From the NCBI GenBank assembly GCA_963660485.1, contig CAVKYH010000008.1:30338-94337 (forward strand): 64,000 bases of DNA, in the 5' to 3' direction. The position numbers and the translations under genes were made by a program. Under the pieces are notes generated by a model, which ran no database searches, was not told where the DNA came from, and saw only the letters and a list, made by a program, of their open reading frames with translations. The first letter of the stretch is position 1, and every line of letters starts with the position of its first letter. The stretch is from UBA6398 sp963660485. GTDB lineage: Bacteria > Bacteroidota > Bacteroidia > Bacteroidales > Bacteroidaceae. Positions 43,296-51,538 of the stretch are shown piece after piece.

Positions 43296-44218
43296 TGGGA
43301 TACTTTTTCGTTGCGACGCTCTATGTTTTCCGGCTCATCTTCGTGGCGTCTTTTCCAACGGTTGTGCGTCCAAAGCCAATTGCGAGGGCTCTTGCGTATC
43401 ATTGTTTCAAGCATCTGCATATACGTGTCGGTAAGCTTGTAGTCGGGATACGAATTAGGATCGTCGGTAATCTTTTCGAGCGAGCAATGATAGTATCCGC
43501 GTTTCACACGCTTTACGTTTGCAAAAAACACACTTGCTTTCACCTTTTTGGCAATCCTTTCTGTGCCGGTGTAAACGGGAGTATCCTGATTTAGAAAGTC
43601 CACCCATTCGTGGATATTGACCCAACGCGGCCCTTGGTCGGCTATGAAACCTATCACAGTCTTTTTCTTGTCGCTGCGCATGGTTATGATTCTTCTCAAA
43701 GCGTCTTTCTTTGGAATGTTCTCGGCACCAAACCGCCCGCGAAGCTCCAGCATAAGCCAGTCAAAGAACTCGCTTTTCACAGGGTGGTAAAGCTGACCGC
43801 ATTGCACCTTTTCCTGATGAAACCATTGAGGCAGCGTGGAAATCCATTCCCAGTTGCAAAAATGCCCAAGGTAGATAAAACAGAATTGGTGGGTTTCCAA
43901 AGATTCTTCAATGCTGTCGTTTCCCGAAAAAGTCATTCTGCGCATGATTTCCTCGCGTGAAATCGACAGGAGTTTGAACATCTCCACAATATTGTCGCAG
44001 AAGGAATGATAGAAATCGCGCTCTATTTTACGGCGTTCCGCCTCTGATTTTTCGGGAAAGGAGTTTCTGAGATTCTTGCGCACCGTCTTGCGGCGATAAC
44101 CTACCACATAATACATCAGCAGGTAGAGAATGTCGCTCATCACATAGATTACCCTGAACGGCAACAGAGACAAGGCGTAAATTATATTGCGAAGAAATTG
44201 AAAAAAACCCTTTTTCAT
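43277..44218 (-). CDS. Lipid A biosynthesis-type lauroyl acyltransferase (LpxL/HtrB-like)
   Basis: Inner-membrane acyltransferase of 313 residues that probably adds a secondary acyl chain to lipid A. The HxxxxE catalytic motif is YLGHFCNWEW (about residues 118-127), with a membrane helix near the N-terminus (LLPFRVIYVMSDILYLLMYY). The frame is open upstream to 44395, but those 59 codons overlap the glycosyltransferase and do not look protein-like; the ATG at 44218 gives the family N-terminus MKKGFFQFLRN. Start and stop overlap the upstream gene by 4 bp (ATGA). The C-terminus is written by array K. Confidence 0.92.
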   Translation of the reverse strand: MKKGFFQFLRNIIYALSLLPFRVIYVMSDILYLLMYYVVGYRRKTVRKNLRNSFPEKSEAERRKIERDFYHSFCDNIVEMFKLLSISREEIMRRMTFSGNDSIEESLETHQFCFIYLGHFCNWEWISTLPQWFHQEKVQCGQLYHPVKSEFFDWLMLELRGRFGAENIPKKDALRRIITMRSDKKKTVIGFIADQGPRWVNIHEWVDFLNQDTPVYTGTERIAKKVKASVFFANVKRVKRGYYHCSLEKITDDPNSYPDYKLTDTYMQMLETMIRKSPRNWLWTHNRWKRRHEDEPENIERRNEKVSHFSDKA

Positions 44219-45267
44219 CTTTGTTCCGACAGTTTTCGTGTTTCCAGCGCCGTTTCCAGTTTCTCCGCCACGCGGTTGGGGTCGATATGACGTAGGCAGG
44301 CGTAATCGCCGCGACGGCATTTCTTGTTGCCGAATACGGAGCACGGACGGCATTCCATGCCGGTTTGTATGAAAGTGTCGGGAGTTTGTGCCCACGCGCT
44401 GAAACCTGCGGCGGGGTGGGTGGCTCCCCAGATAGAATATACCTTGATTCCAACGATCGAAGCCAGGTGCATGTTTGCCGAATCCATAGAAAGCATTACG
44501 TCCATACGGCTCATCACTCCCAATTCGTCAATCATTCTGCCTTTTCCAACCGTTGAAATTACCGGCGGATAGCGTTTCTCCCATTCTTCTGCCACACGTC
44601 GTTCTTCGTTTCCGCCGCCAAAAATGAATATCTTGCGTTTGGGGTGTTTGCATAGCAGAGATACCACGTGTTCCATCAGTTCCACGGGATATATCTTGCC
44701 GTCGTGTTGCGCGAAGGGCGCAATTCCTATCCACTCGTTCTCGTTTTTTGCGCCCACCACCGCAGCCAGTGTGCCCACATCGCCCTCTTCGTCGCCGAAA
44801 ATCGAGTGGAAATTTATATCAAAGCTGTAACCGAGTTTTTGGAATACGTCGTGGTATCGCTGCGAAGAGGTTTTGAGTTGCACAAATTTCTTGTGTTCTG
44901 CCCGGGTAAGCTCGCGTTTTTCCCTGCGTCCCTTGTTGATCACAGCCACCGGCACACCGGTGATGCGGAAGCGCATGTCGAGATATTTTGTGCGCAACAC
45001 ATCGTGAAGGTCGGCCACTTTGTCGATATCTTCACGGCGCAGTTCGCCAAACAAACGCTCCAGCCCGCGTATTCCGTCGTATTCTTTCAAATCTATGCCG
45101 TAGAAGCGAACGTTTGAGGGCATATTTCCGAAAAGCGCGCTCCATTTTTCGCGTGAAACCACCAGCACCTCGTCGTTTGGATAAGCCTCGGCAAGCGAAT
45201 GGATAACGGGCACCGTCATTGCCACATCGCCAAGCGCGGAAAATCTTAATGCCAAAATTCGGGACAT
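44215..45267 (-). CDS. Glycosyltransferase family 9 heptosyltransferase
   Basis: A 350-residue GT9 enzyme (WaaF/WaaC/RfaF-like) that adds a sugar from an ADP-heptose-type donor to the lipopolysaccharide core. Motifs: LRFSALGDVAMTVPVIHSLA at the N-terminus, IGIAPFAQH in the middle and SMDSANMHLASIVGIKVYSIWGAT toward the C-terminus. It is the first gene of a two-gene lipopolysaccharide unit with the acyltransferase and has a well-spaced promoter. The exact sugar is not predictable. Confidence 0.94.
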   Translation of the reverse strand: MSRILALRFSALGDVAMTVPVIHSLAEAYPNDEVLVVSREKWSALFGNMPSNVRFYGIDLKEYDGIRGLERLFGELRREDIDKVADLHDVLRTKYLDMRFRITGVPVAVINKGRREKRELTRAEHKKFVQLKTSSQRYHDVFQKLGYSFDINFHSIFGDEEGDVGTLAAVVGAKNENEWIGIAPFAQHDGKIYPVELMEHVVSLLCKHPKRKIFIFGGGNEERRVAEEWEKRYPPVISTVGKGRMIDELGVMSRMDVMLSMDSANMHLASIVGIKVYSIWGATHPAAGFSAWAQTPDTFIQTGMECRPCSVFGNKKCRRGDYACLRHIDPNRVAEKLETALETRKLSEQR

Positions 45268-45322
45268 GCTGGTTGGGGTTGCTAAATGGGTAGTTCTTAT
45301 TAATTTGAAGAGAGATAGTGTG

Positions 45323-45354
45323 CAAAATTACGCTTTTCCCGTCGCATTGGCAAA
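45323..45354 (-). promoter_or_regulatory. promoter of the heptosyltransferase / acyltransferase unit
   Basis: On the minus strand TTTG (45351-45354), 20-bp gap, TAATTTTG (45323-45330): close to the Bacteroidota consensus, 56 bases before the start. Confidence 0.7.
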
Positions 45355-45401
45355 TAACATGATATAATTTTGTGGGCTACCGGATTGTGGGTTTCGGGCC
45401 A

Positions 45402-47009
45402 TCAGGGCTGAGACGACAGGCTTTTTTCGATTTCCACGAATTTTTCCATCACTTTCGCCGCATCTACGTTTTGCACATCGGCTTCGTGTGAATCTATTGC
45501 CTGACATGCTGCAAGCGCCGCGCTTTCGCCGAGCACCATAAACACGGGTTCCATTCTTATAGAGCCGTATGCGATGTGGGAGGCCGAGAGACAGACGGGA
45601 ACAAGCACGTTGTCGGCTTCGCCGCGTTTGGGAACGATTGCGCCATAGCCCACGGCGTAAGGTCCGGGTATGTGGATTTCCACATTTCCCTCGTTTTTCA
45701 CCTGTCCGTTCACCACATAGCGCCCACTGTTGTGGGAATCCATTGTATAGGCTGCCCAACCTATTGCATCGGGTGCGGTTTCGATTCCCTGACAGTTGTA
45801 TTGCGTCATCACATACCGCCCCACCATTCGGCGGGCCTCGCGTATGTAGAGTTGCGGAGTGAAGTTGGCCGATTCAAGATACTCGTCTTTAGGCAGTCCC
45901 CACTGCAACATTTCATCGCGAATCTTTTGCGGAATGCGCGTGTCGTGTCCCACAAAATAGAGCATGCCCAGAGTGTAGTCGCGATGGGCTTTTATAATGC
46001 TGTCGCGCTTTGCGTAACTGCCTTCGGGGTATTCCCAGTTTGCGCCAATCATATCTGTGCTGAAACCATTGCGGTTGTTTATGTCGGTCTTGCGGTTGGG
46101 CATTTTGTCCCAGGCAAACACATCGTTAAGGTCGTACCATTCATATCCCTCGTGCATTCTGAGCATCAGCTCATACATTTCCGGATTATAGTTGTCGGGT
46201 TTCGCAATTTCAATGCGGTTTTCCGGGTCATCGGTGAGCGTTATGCGGTAGTTGTAAGCCTGAATATGATTGTCTCCCGCGCCTTGCCGTCCCATTTTCC
46301 CCGGCATAATTCCCCACAGAAGCCCGCTCGCAGGGTCGCCCTTGGTTTTATAAGGGTCGATGTTGGCTCCAAACTGATGGTTAACGGCTATCTGCACGCC
46401 GTTGTAGGTCTCTCCATACATCTCGTTGCCCTCGCGCCCTATGGTATAGGATATTCCGGCCTTAGCCATCAGGTCGCCCTCGTAGGAACAGTCGATGAAA
46501 ACTTTTGCAGTTACCACCTTGTGGAGTTTGGTCGAAACATTCTGCGAATTCTCAAGGGTAATCTCTTTCAGCCTTGCCCCGTTTTTAGTGCACCCTACGA
46601 TTCTGTAGTTGCGCAGAATGGGCATCGCCGTTTCCTTCACGTATCCGTCGTAAACGGCAAGCGCCACCTTAGGTTCGAACTTGAACACCGGCTCGTCTAT
46701 ACCGTAAATCTTTCCAACCTTGCGGTAAAAGTCGAGCGCATAGCCGCGTATGATGTCGCGGTGTCCCACGTCGGTAAATCCGAGTCCGCCCGTGGTCATG
46801 CCGCCAATCCTTGCCGACGGCTCCACAAGCAACACGCTCTTGCCCTGTTTCGCTGCCGTGTAGGCAGCAACCACTCCGCCCGATGTGGCGCCGTAAATGC
46901 AAATGTCAACATCAATGTTGCGCGATTTCAAGTTAGTTTTCTGTGCCACAGCCGGCATTGAAATCAAAAATGCTATCAGTATAGCAAACAGTCTAAAGGC
47001 TTTCATCAC
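45402..47009 (-). CDS. Secreted FAD-dependent oxidoreductase
   Basis: A 535-residue FAD_oxidored (PF12831-type) enzyme with a signal peptide (FAILIAFLISMPAVAQ). The FAD-binding motif is ICIYGATSGGVVAAYTAAKQ, followed by EPSARIGGMTTGGLGFTDVG and the second dinucleotide-site segment KVFIDCSYEGDLMAKAG. These enzymes occur in carbohydrate-degrading loci of the phylum, but the neighbours here give no substrate. The start is the first of two adjacent Met codons; either may be used. Confidence 0.9.
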   Translation of the reverse strand: MMKAFRLFAILIAFLISMPAVAQKTNLKSRNIDVDICIYGATSGGVVAAYTAAKQGKSVLLVEPSARIGGMTTGGLGFTDVGHRDIIRGYALDFYRKVGKIYGIDEPVFKFEPKVALAVYDGYVKETAMPILRNYRIVGCTKNGARLKEITLENSQNVSTKLHKVVTAKVFIDCSYEGDLMAKAGISYTIGREGNEMYGETYNGVQIAVNHQFGANIDPYKTKGDPASGLLWGIMPGKMGRQGAGDNHIQAYNYRITLTDDPENRIEIAKPDNYNPEMYELMLRMHEGYEWYDLNDVFAWDKMPNRKTDINNRNGFSTDMIGANWEYPEGSYAKRDSIIKAHRDYTLGMLYFVGHDTRIPQKIRDEMLQWGLPKDEYLESANFTPQLYIREARRMVGRYVMTQYNCQGIETAPDAIGWAAYTMDSHNSGRYVVNGQVKNEGNVEIHIPGPYAVGYGAIVPKRGEADNVLVPVCLSASHIAYGSIRMEPVFMVLGESAALAACQAIDSHEADVQNVDAAKVMEKFVEIEKSLSSQP

Positions 47010-47034
47010 AAGTCCATGGTTTTAGTTTCAGAAA

Positions 47035-47042
47035 CAAAGGTA
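47035..47042 (-). promoter_or_regulatory. FAD oxidoreductase -7 element
   Basis: TACCTTTG on the minus strand, 25 bases before the start. Confidence 0.55.
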
Positions 47043-47132
47043 ACGATTAAAATTCAATTGCGCCAAGACGAAAAATCACAACGTTTCCCATAACGCCGTA
47101 TCTGCTTGTAAAACAGACAGAAACATATGTTG

Positions 47133-47244
47133 CAAAAACAGATGCGCATCTCGTGAAAATTCCGGGCCACCAAATTTAAATTAGATGCGTCGGAATTTAA
47201 ATTAGGTCTGACCTCGTAAAAAGCTATGTCTGACCTCGTTTTTC
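47133..47244. repeat. phased 21-bp repeat array L
   Basis: Cores at 47133, 47154, 47175 (TTTAAA), 47196 (TTTAAA), 47217 and 47239 (one 22-bp step). Spacers CAGATGCGCATCTCG, TTCCGGGCCACCAAA, TTAGATGCGTCGGAA and TTAGGTCTGACCTCG recombine words seen separately in C, D and J. Confidence 0.92.
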
Positions 47245-47263
47245 CGGCATTTTGCGGGGGTAT

Positions 47264-47301
47264 GAAAAAATCCCGTGCAGGGGTTTCTGCACGGGATTTC
47301 T
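47264..47301 (-). terminator. intrinsic terminator of the large secreted protein gene
   Basis: A 13-bp perfect stem (AAATCCCGTGCAG arm) around a 6-base loop, with a T-run on the minus strand. Confidence 0.9.
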
Positions 47302-47349
47302 TGGAGTGTTATGCCGTCCGGCGTGAGCCGGAATAGCGTTCTGGTTTGT

Positions 47350-50300
47350 TTACTTCACGAGTACTTTGTGCTTGCCTATTACATAGATGCCTTTGGCAAG
47401 TCCGTTGGTAGCTTTGGCTGCCTTGACGTTCTTCTTAACAAGCACGCCGTCGGTGGTGTATACGTTTACGATTTCGTTGCTCTTGATGATGTTGGCTTGG
47501 ATGCCGGTTGCGATTTCAGCGAGACCGTTTACGGGAACGGTGTAATCAACTGATGCTTCTTCGTCGATGTTGATTGCGTTTACGTTAACGTATGCGCCGA
47601 GTGGGCTTACGGAATGCTGGCCGTTTACTACGTATGCAGAATCTTTTGCAAAGTAGATGTTGCCTTGCGGGAGTTCGGATATGAGGCTGAATGTACCGTA
47701 GAGTCCGTTTGCGCTGGTAAGTGTGCGGCTCACGTTACCGCCATGGAGCGGATTGAGATTGATGGTGATTTTCTCGGAATTGTCGTAGGGCTGACCGCCG
47801 TCGATAATCATTATATACGGAGTGCCTGCGGGAATGCCGCCTATCTCGTCGTCAGGAACAAACTCGGTGAGGTTGATTCCGGTAATGGTCTTGCCGTCGT
47901 CAGCGAGTTCGTAGCCGCAAATCTGGTAGGTTTGAACGTCATGGCCGTCGGTTTCGCATGTGGGAAGTGCCTCTGTGTCGAACGGATTGACCATTGCGTA
48001 AGCTTTGTCTGAGTAGAAGTTGAGTTTACGTGTCATCTCGTCGGGAATTTCTTCCATTGCCCATGCTCCGAAACCGTCTTTCACTGGAGTTTGACCTGTG
48101 AACCAAGCCACGCCGGGGAGACCTACGTTCGGGTGAATGCCATATGCTGAGTTGAGGTCGGCATTTGTGTAGATTGCGAACTGACCGTCGCCGAGTGCTT
48201 CGAGACGTACGGGACCGCGGTTGATAGGCCAGCCGTTTCCTACGCATATCATGTAGTAAACGCAAGGCTCGCCAGTGGCTTCAAACTTCCATACACGGCG
48301 CATATCGGTGTAGTTGTTTTCCAATCCGCTGCAACCTAATCCGTCTACAGAGGTATATCCGCCCATGTATGTATATAATCCTTTGGCAGGAACACCCTTG
48401 CTGGAATTCGTTACACCGTCGGCGCAACTTACGAAATACCATGTGTTGGGATCAGGACCGATCATGGAACTGCGGAGAGCGTTGTAAGCACGGGTGAGAA
48501 GAGTATCCAGACGTGCTACTTCGCGCTGGTTGATGTCAACGAACGGACGTGCTGCGTCTACTTCTGCGAATGCTATTTCAAAATCATCTACCTTGTCTTC
48601 GGGATAGCAGAACATGTCGTTGCCCGGAACAATGCTCGGAGCCAACTCGGTTGCCTTTTCGTAGATATTGTAAAGGTCGGCGGTGTCTTTCCATACGAGG
48701 AGGAAGTTGTTGTATGCGGCCTTGAAGTCAGCAATATCCTGCGAAGTTACATTGCCTGCGTCAACTTTTGGCTGGGCTGCGGAAATGGCAGCACGGAGAT
48801 CCTTTACAGCCTGAAGTATTTCGGGATCGTTGAGTTCGGGATTTAATTCGCCGGTCATAGGATAGGCGTTGAATTCCGAGAAAGTAAAGAAAGGTTTGCT
48901 GTGAAGTCCCAAATCCATCGTATTGGTCTTTATCACTTTCATATTGAGGTAGCGATAAGGTTTGGAAGTTGTGATAGGATTTGTAGAGGTGAACTCCGGA
49001 TCTTCTGCAGCGGTTGGATATCCTGCTTCGGGGTTCTTGCGTTCGCCGATATACTCCCAATTTACTGCGTCGTCGCTTACGTAGAACTGTACGTCAACCG
49101 GGCGATACATGGCTTTCCATGAAGAACCGCGGGCGCGCCAATGCAAACCGATGTGGGTGGGAAGTGTTTTGCCTTCGCCCGCATCTACGCGAATTGCATG
49201 ATAGTCGTTCAAAGAAGTGCCGCTCACATACGAAGAGTTCCATGCGCTGATGCAGTAAGTGTCGAAGTTGTTATCAATAAGATTATTGAGATCGGGGCAC
49301 TCGGTTGACTGATTGGTGATGAAGAGCTGCGACTTGTCGGTAACGATAGGCGATGTCATGTCGATGGTATACACTGAGTCGGCAGTGGCATACGCGTTTG
49401 CATTGATGATAAGGTTTTTCAGCGTATCGGTGCGGAGTATCTGCGGATAGATGTTGGCTATTTCTTCCACTTCAGCGTCTGTGTATTTGTGCAGATACGT
49501 TGCTGTTCCGCCAGCGCCTATCCATACGAGATCGGTTTCGTAGAGATAGTTCATGTTGCTGGCATTGATCACTCTGTTTGAGAGATTGAATTGCTCGCCG
49601 CTAACACGGGTGATATACTGGTCGGTGGATTGTGTTTTTGAAAGGTTGATACTTGCACCTGATGCGACGAGGTCGGTAGAGTTTACGTATTCTTTGGAAA
49701 CGTAGTTCTGAATGGAGTAACGTCCTTCGCCGAGTTTTTTGATTTTCCAGATATATGCAGGATTGTTCATCTCCCAATTAAAGGAGTAAAGCCAGCCGGA
49801 GTTGCCGTTTATGGTCAGGGCACTTCCTGTCTTGGTTATAAGGGCTTTTGCATAGGGAGTGTTTGAAAGCGAGTAGTATCCGTCGGTGATTTCAACGAGC
49901 GAAGCGTCGAGTGCGTCTTTTGCTGCGTTGTATTTCTCGAGTTGTGCTTTGCATATTTCTTCGGTAGGAGTCGTTACGGAGTCTTCAAGTATATTTTTCG
50001 ATGCTTGGAGTTCGATTTTAAATGCGTCGTATGTTGCCTGGGAGTATTGTCCGGGGTCTGTACCAAAGGTATAGTCGCTTTCCTTAAAGGAGTTGACTTT
50101 TGCATAGAGGAGGTCGAAGTTTTTGGAAGCCTCTGCTGCTGCAAGGTCTGCTGCGCTTACGGGTTCAAGTTTCCACGAGCCTTCGCCGTTAATGTTCTTG
50201 TCTGCCCAGTTTCCGATGGGGCCTACGGTAGCGTTGCCGCTGTTGTGGTGCTGAATGTTGTAGGTCCAATTAGCTCCGAGGCAGTGAATGTTGAACTGGC

Positions 50301-50925
50301 CCGAGGGGTTGATGTTCTCGAACACCTGCTCCATTTGCTGGGTATCTGTCATGTACATGTTGGTTTCCTGGCCGTCGATAACGTCGTTGTGGAAAACATA
50401 CTGCCCTGTGGCTGCGCTCTGAATTGAGTAGTTGCCCGAAGGAAGTTTCTTGATGTTCCACATGAAGAGGATTTTGCTGTCCTTCTTCTGCCAGCCGGGA
50501 TAATTGCCCTCATAGGGAGCGAACCATGCCATTGTGTCTTTATCGGCAAATGCGCTGTAAGTTGTAATGATGTAGTAAGTGCCATCGGTTACGGGGTTAA
50601 TGGCAGCTTCTACCTTTTCTTTTGCGGCTTTCAGCTTCACGCACATCGCAGCTTTCTCCTCATCGGTAGCCGAACTGCTGCTTGCCATTTGAATGGCGTC
50701 GCTGTAGGTGTTGTAGAATTCCGCATAGACAGCTTCGTCGCCCACGTAGCCCGGCGCAGTGCCGTAGGCATAATCGTCAACGCCAAACTTAAAACTGTCT
50801 AAAAGTTCTTGAAGAGTCATCTCTTCCTCTGTGTCGCCATCATCGTTTGATGCCCACACAGTGGCATAGGGGGCTGCTATCAGTAGCACCGCTATTGCAA
50901 TGAATTTAGAGAAAAATTTTAGCAT
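47350..50925 (-). CDS. Large secreted F5/8-type-C and FIVAR-like repeat protein
   Basis: A 1191-residue exported protein with a signal peptide (FIAIAVLLIAAPYATVWA). Two ricin-like or beta-trefoil-type segments are each opened by an ITDG or VTDG turn (DGTYYIITTYSAFADKD; DGYYSLSNTPYAKALI). Helical FIVAR-like linkers (QLEKYNAAKDALDASLVE) precede them. A discoidin / F5/8 type C domain covers about residues 560-690 (HIGLHWRARGSSWKAMYRPV, FYVSDDAVNWEYIGER). The C-terminal tail VYTTDGVLVKKNVK then KGIYVIGKHKVLVK resembles Bacteroidales sorting tails. It probably binds carbohydrate at the cell surface; no catalytic motif is seen. Confidence 0.85.
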   Translation of the reverse strand: MLKFFSKFIAIAVLLIAAPYATVWASNDDGDTEEEMTLQELLDSFKFGVDDYAYGTAPGYVGDEAVYAEFYNTYSDAIQMASSSSATDEEKAAMCVKLKAAKEKVEAAINPVTDGTYYIITTYSAFADKDTMAWFAPYEGNYPGWQKKDSKILFMWNIKKLPSGNYSIQSAATGQYVFHNDVIDGQETNMYMTDTQQMEQVFENINPSGQFNIHCLGANWTYNIQHHNSGNATVGPIGNWADKNINGEGSWKLEPVSAADLAAAEASKNFDLLYAKVNSFKESDYTFGTDPGQYSQATYDAFKIELQASKNILEDSVTTPTEEICKAQLEKYNAAKDALDASLVEITDGYYSLSNTPYAKALITKTGSALTINGNSGWLYSFNWEMNNPAYIWKIKKLGEGRYSIQNYVSKEYVNSTDLVASGASINLSKTQSTDQYITRVSGEQFNLSNRVINASNMNYLYETDLVWIGAGGTATYLHKYTDAEVEEIANIYPQILRTDTLKNLIINANAYATADSVYTIDMTSPIVTDKSQLFITNQSTECPDLNNLIDNNFDTYCISAWNSSYVSGTSLNDYHAIRVDAGEGKTLPTHIGLHWRARGSSWKAMYRPVDVQFYVSDDAVNWEYIGERKNPEAGYPTAAEDPEFTSTNPITTSKPYRYLNMKVIKTNTMDLGLHSKPFFTFSEFNAYPMTGELNPELNDPEILQAVKDLRAAISAAQPKVDAGNVTSQDIADFKAAYNNFLLVWKDTADLYNIYEKATELAPSIVPGNDMFCYPEDKVDDFEIAFAEVDAARPFVDINQREVARLDTLLTRAYNALRSSMIGPDPNTWYFVSCADGVTNSSKGVPAKGLYTYMGGYTSVDGLGCSGLENNYTDMRRVWKFEATGEPCVYYMICVGNGWPINRGPVRLEALGDGQFAIYTNADLNSAYGIHPNVGLPGVAWFTGQTPVKDGFGAWAMEEIPDEMTRKLNFYSDKAYAMVNPFDTEALPTCETDGHDVQTYQICGYELADDGKTITGINLTEFVPDDEIGGIPAGTPYIMIIDGGQPYDNSEKITINLNPLHGGNVSRTLTSANGLYGTFSLISELPQGNIYFAKDSAYVVNGQHSVSPLGAYVNVNAINIDEEASVDYTVPVNGLAEIATGIQANIIKSNEIVNVYTTDGVLVKKNVKAAKATNGLAKGIYVIGKHKVLVK

Positions 50926-50981
50926 AAGTTTAGAAAGGTATTAGTTGATAATATATAGTATGTCTTCTTTGATTGAAATTG

Positions 50982-51007
50982 CGGGAACGGTGTGAGTTCC
51001 GTTCCCG
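50982..51007 (-). promoter_or_regulatory. leader hairpin of the large secreted protein mRNA
   Basis: A perfect 9-bp stem CGGGAACGG / CCGTTCCCG around an 8-base loop, inside the roughly 140-base leader. No T-run follows on the minus strand, so it is not an obvious terminator. Confidence 0.5.
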
Positions 51008-51071
51008 TTTATTCCGTGGTTAGACTTTGATTGCATTTAGATTTGTTAGTGAATATTGATTTGTTCGATTG

Positions 51072-51101
51072 CAAATATAGTAAACCTTACATATTAACAA
51101 A
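51072..51101 (-). promoter_or_regulatory. promoter of the large secreted protein gene
   Basis: On the minus strand TTTG (51098-51101), 18-bp gap, TATATTTG (51072-51079); leaves a leader of about 140 bases. Confidence 0.65.
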
Positions 51102-51381
51102 GACTTTTTTTGACTTTTTCGGTATATCCCGTAAAAAAATAATCGTTTCCCCCGTTTTTGCCCCCAGAGAGATTGCAAAACGTGCTTTGCTTTTTTGCCG
51201 TTTTGAGCGTTTTTTCGCTTTTCTTGACAGATTGTTTATAAAAAGAAACTAACTTTTACCACAGAATGCTTTGCGGGCTGTGCCGATTGTGCAAAACGGG
51301 CGAAAATTTTGCTATCTGCAAAGGTCAATGACGCGATTTTTCTGTCCGAATAACGATGCAGAAAAACCGCTATAAAACTAC

Positions 51382-51472
51382 GAAAAAACGATGTCTGATA
51401 TAATTTAAACAATGTCTGACATCGTTTGAATTATGTCTGACATAGTTTTTACGATATCCGATGTTGAAAAAA
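51382..51472. repeat. phased 21-bp repeat array M
   Basis: Cores at 51382, 51404 (TTTAAA), 51425 (TTTGAA), 51446 and 51467, with AT-type spacers CGATGTCTGATATAA, CAATGTCTGACATCG, TTATGTCTGACATAG and CGATATCCGATGTTG. A possible further core is at 51361. Confidence 0.92.
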
Positions 51473-51538
51473 ACGTGTAGTGATGCGGGTTTTGAGAGAC
51501 TGTGAAAAGGGGTGGTTTTGCCGCAGGTTGCGGGCTGT

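Larger units (their letters stand above)
47010..47349. other. intergenic FAD oxidoreductase / large secreted protein, 340 bp
   Basis: Contains the promoter element above, array L (47133-47244) and the terminator of the next gene. Confidence 0.75.
50926..51538. other. intergenic large secreted protein / priA, 613 bp
   Basis: Contains a leader hairpin (50982-51007), the promoter of the secreted protein (51072-51101) and array M (51382-51472). The stretch 51110-51360 is AT-rich without a recognisable element. Confidence 0.7.

Noticed and set aside
44219..44395. Extended N-terminus of the acyltransferase
   Set aside because: The 59 extra codons overlap the heptosyltransferase gene and read as Arg/Pro-rich noise; the ATG at 44218 gives the family start and a classic ATGA overlap.
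45576..46961. Long open frame (461 codons) opposite the FAD oxidoreductase
   Set aside because: It mirrors the codon pattern of the well-supported minus-strand gene and has no recognisable domain.
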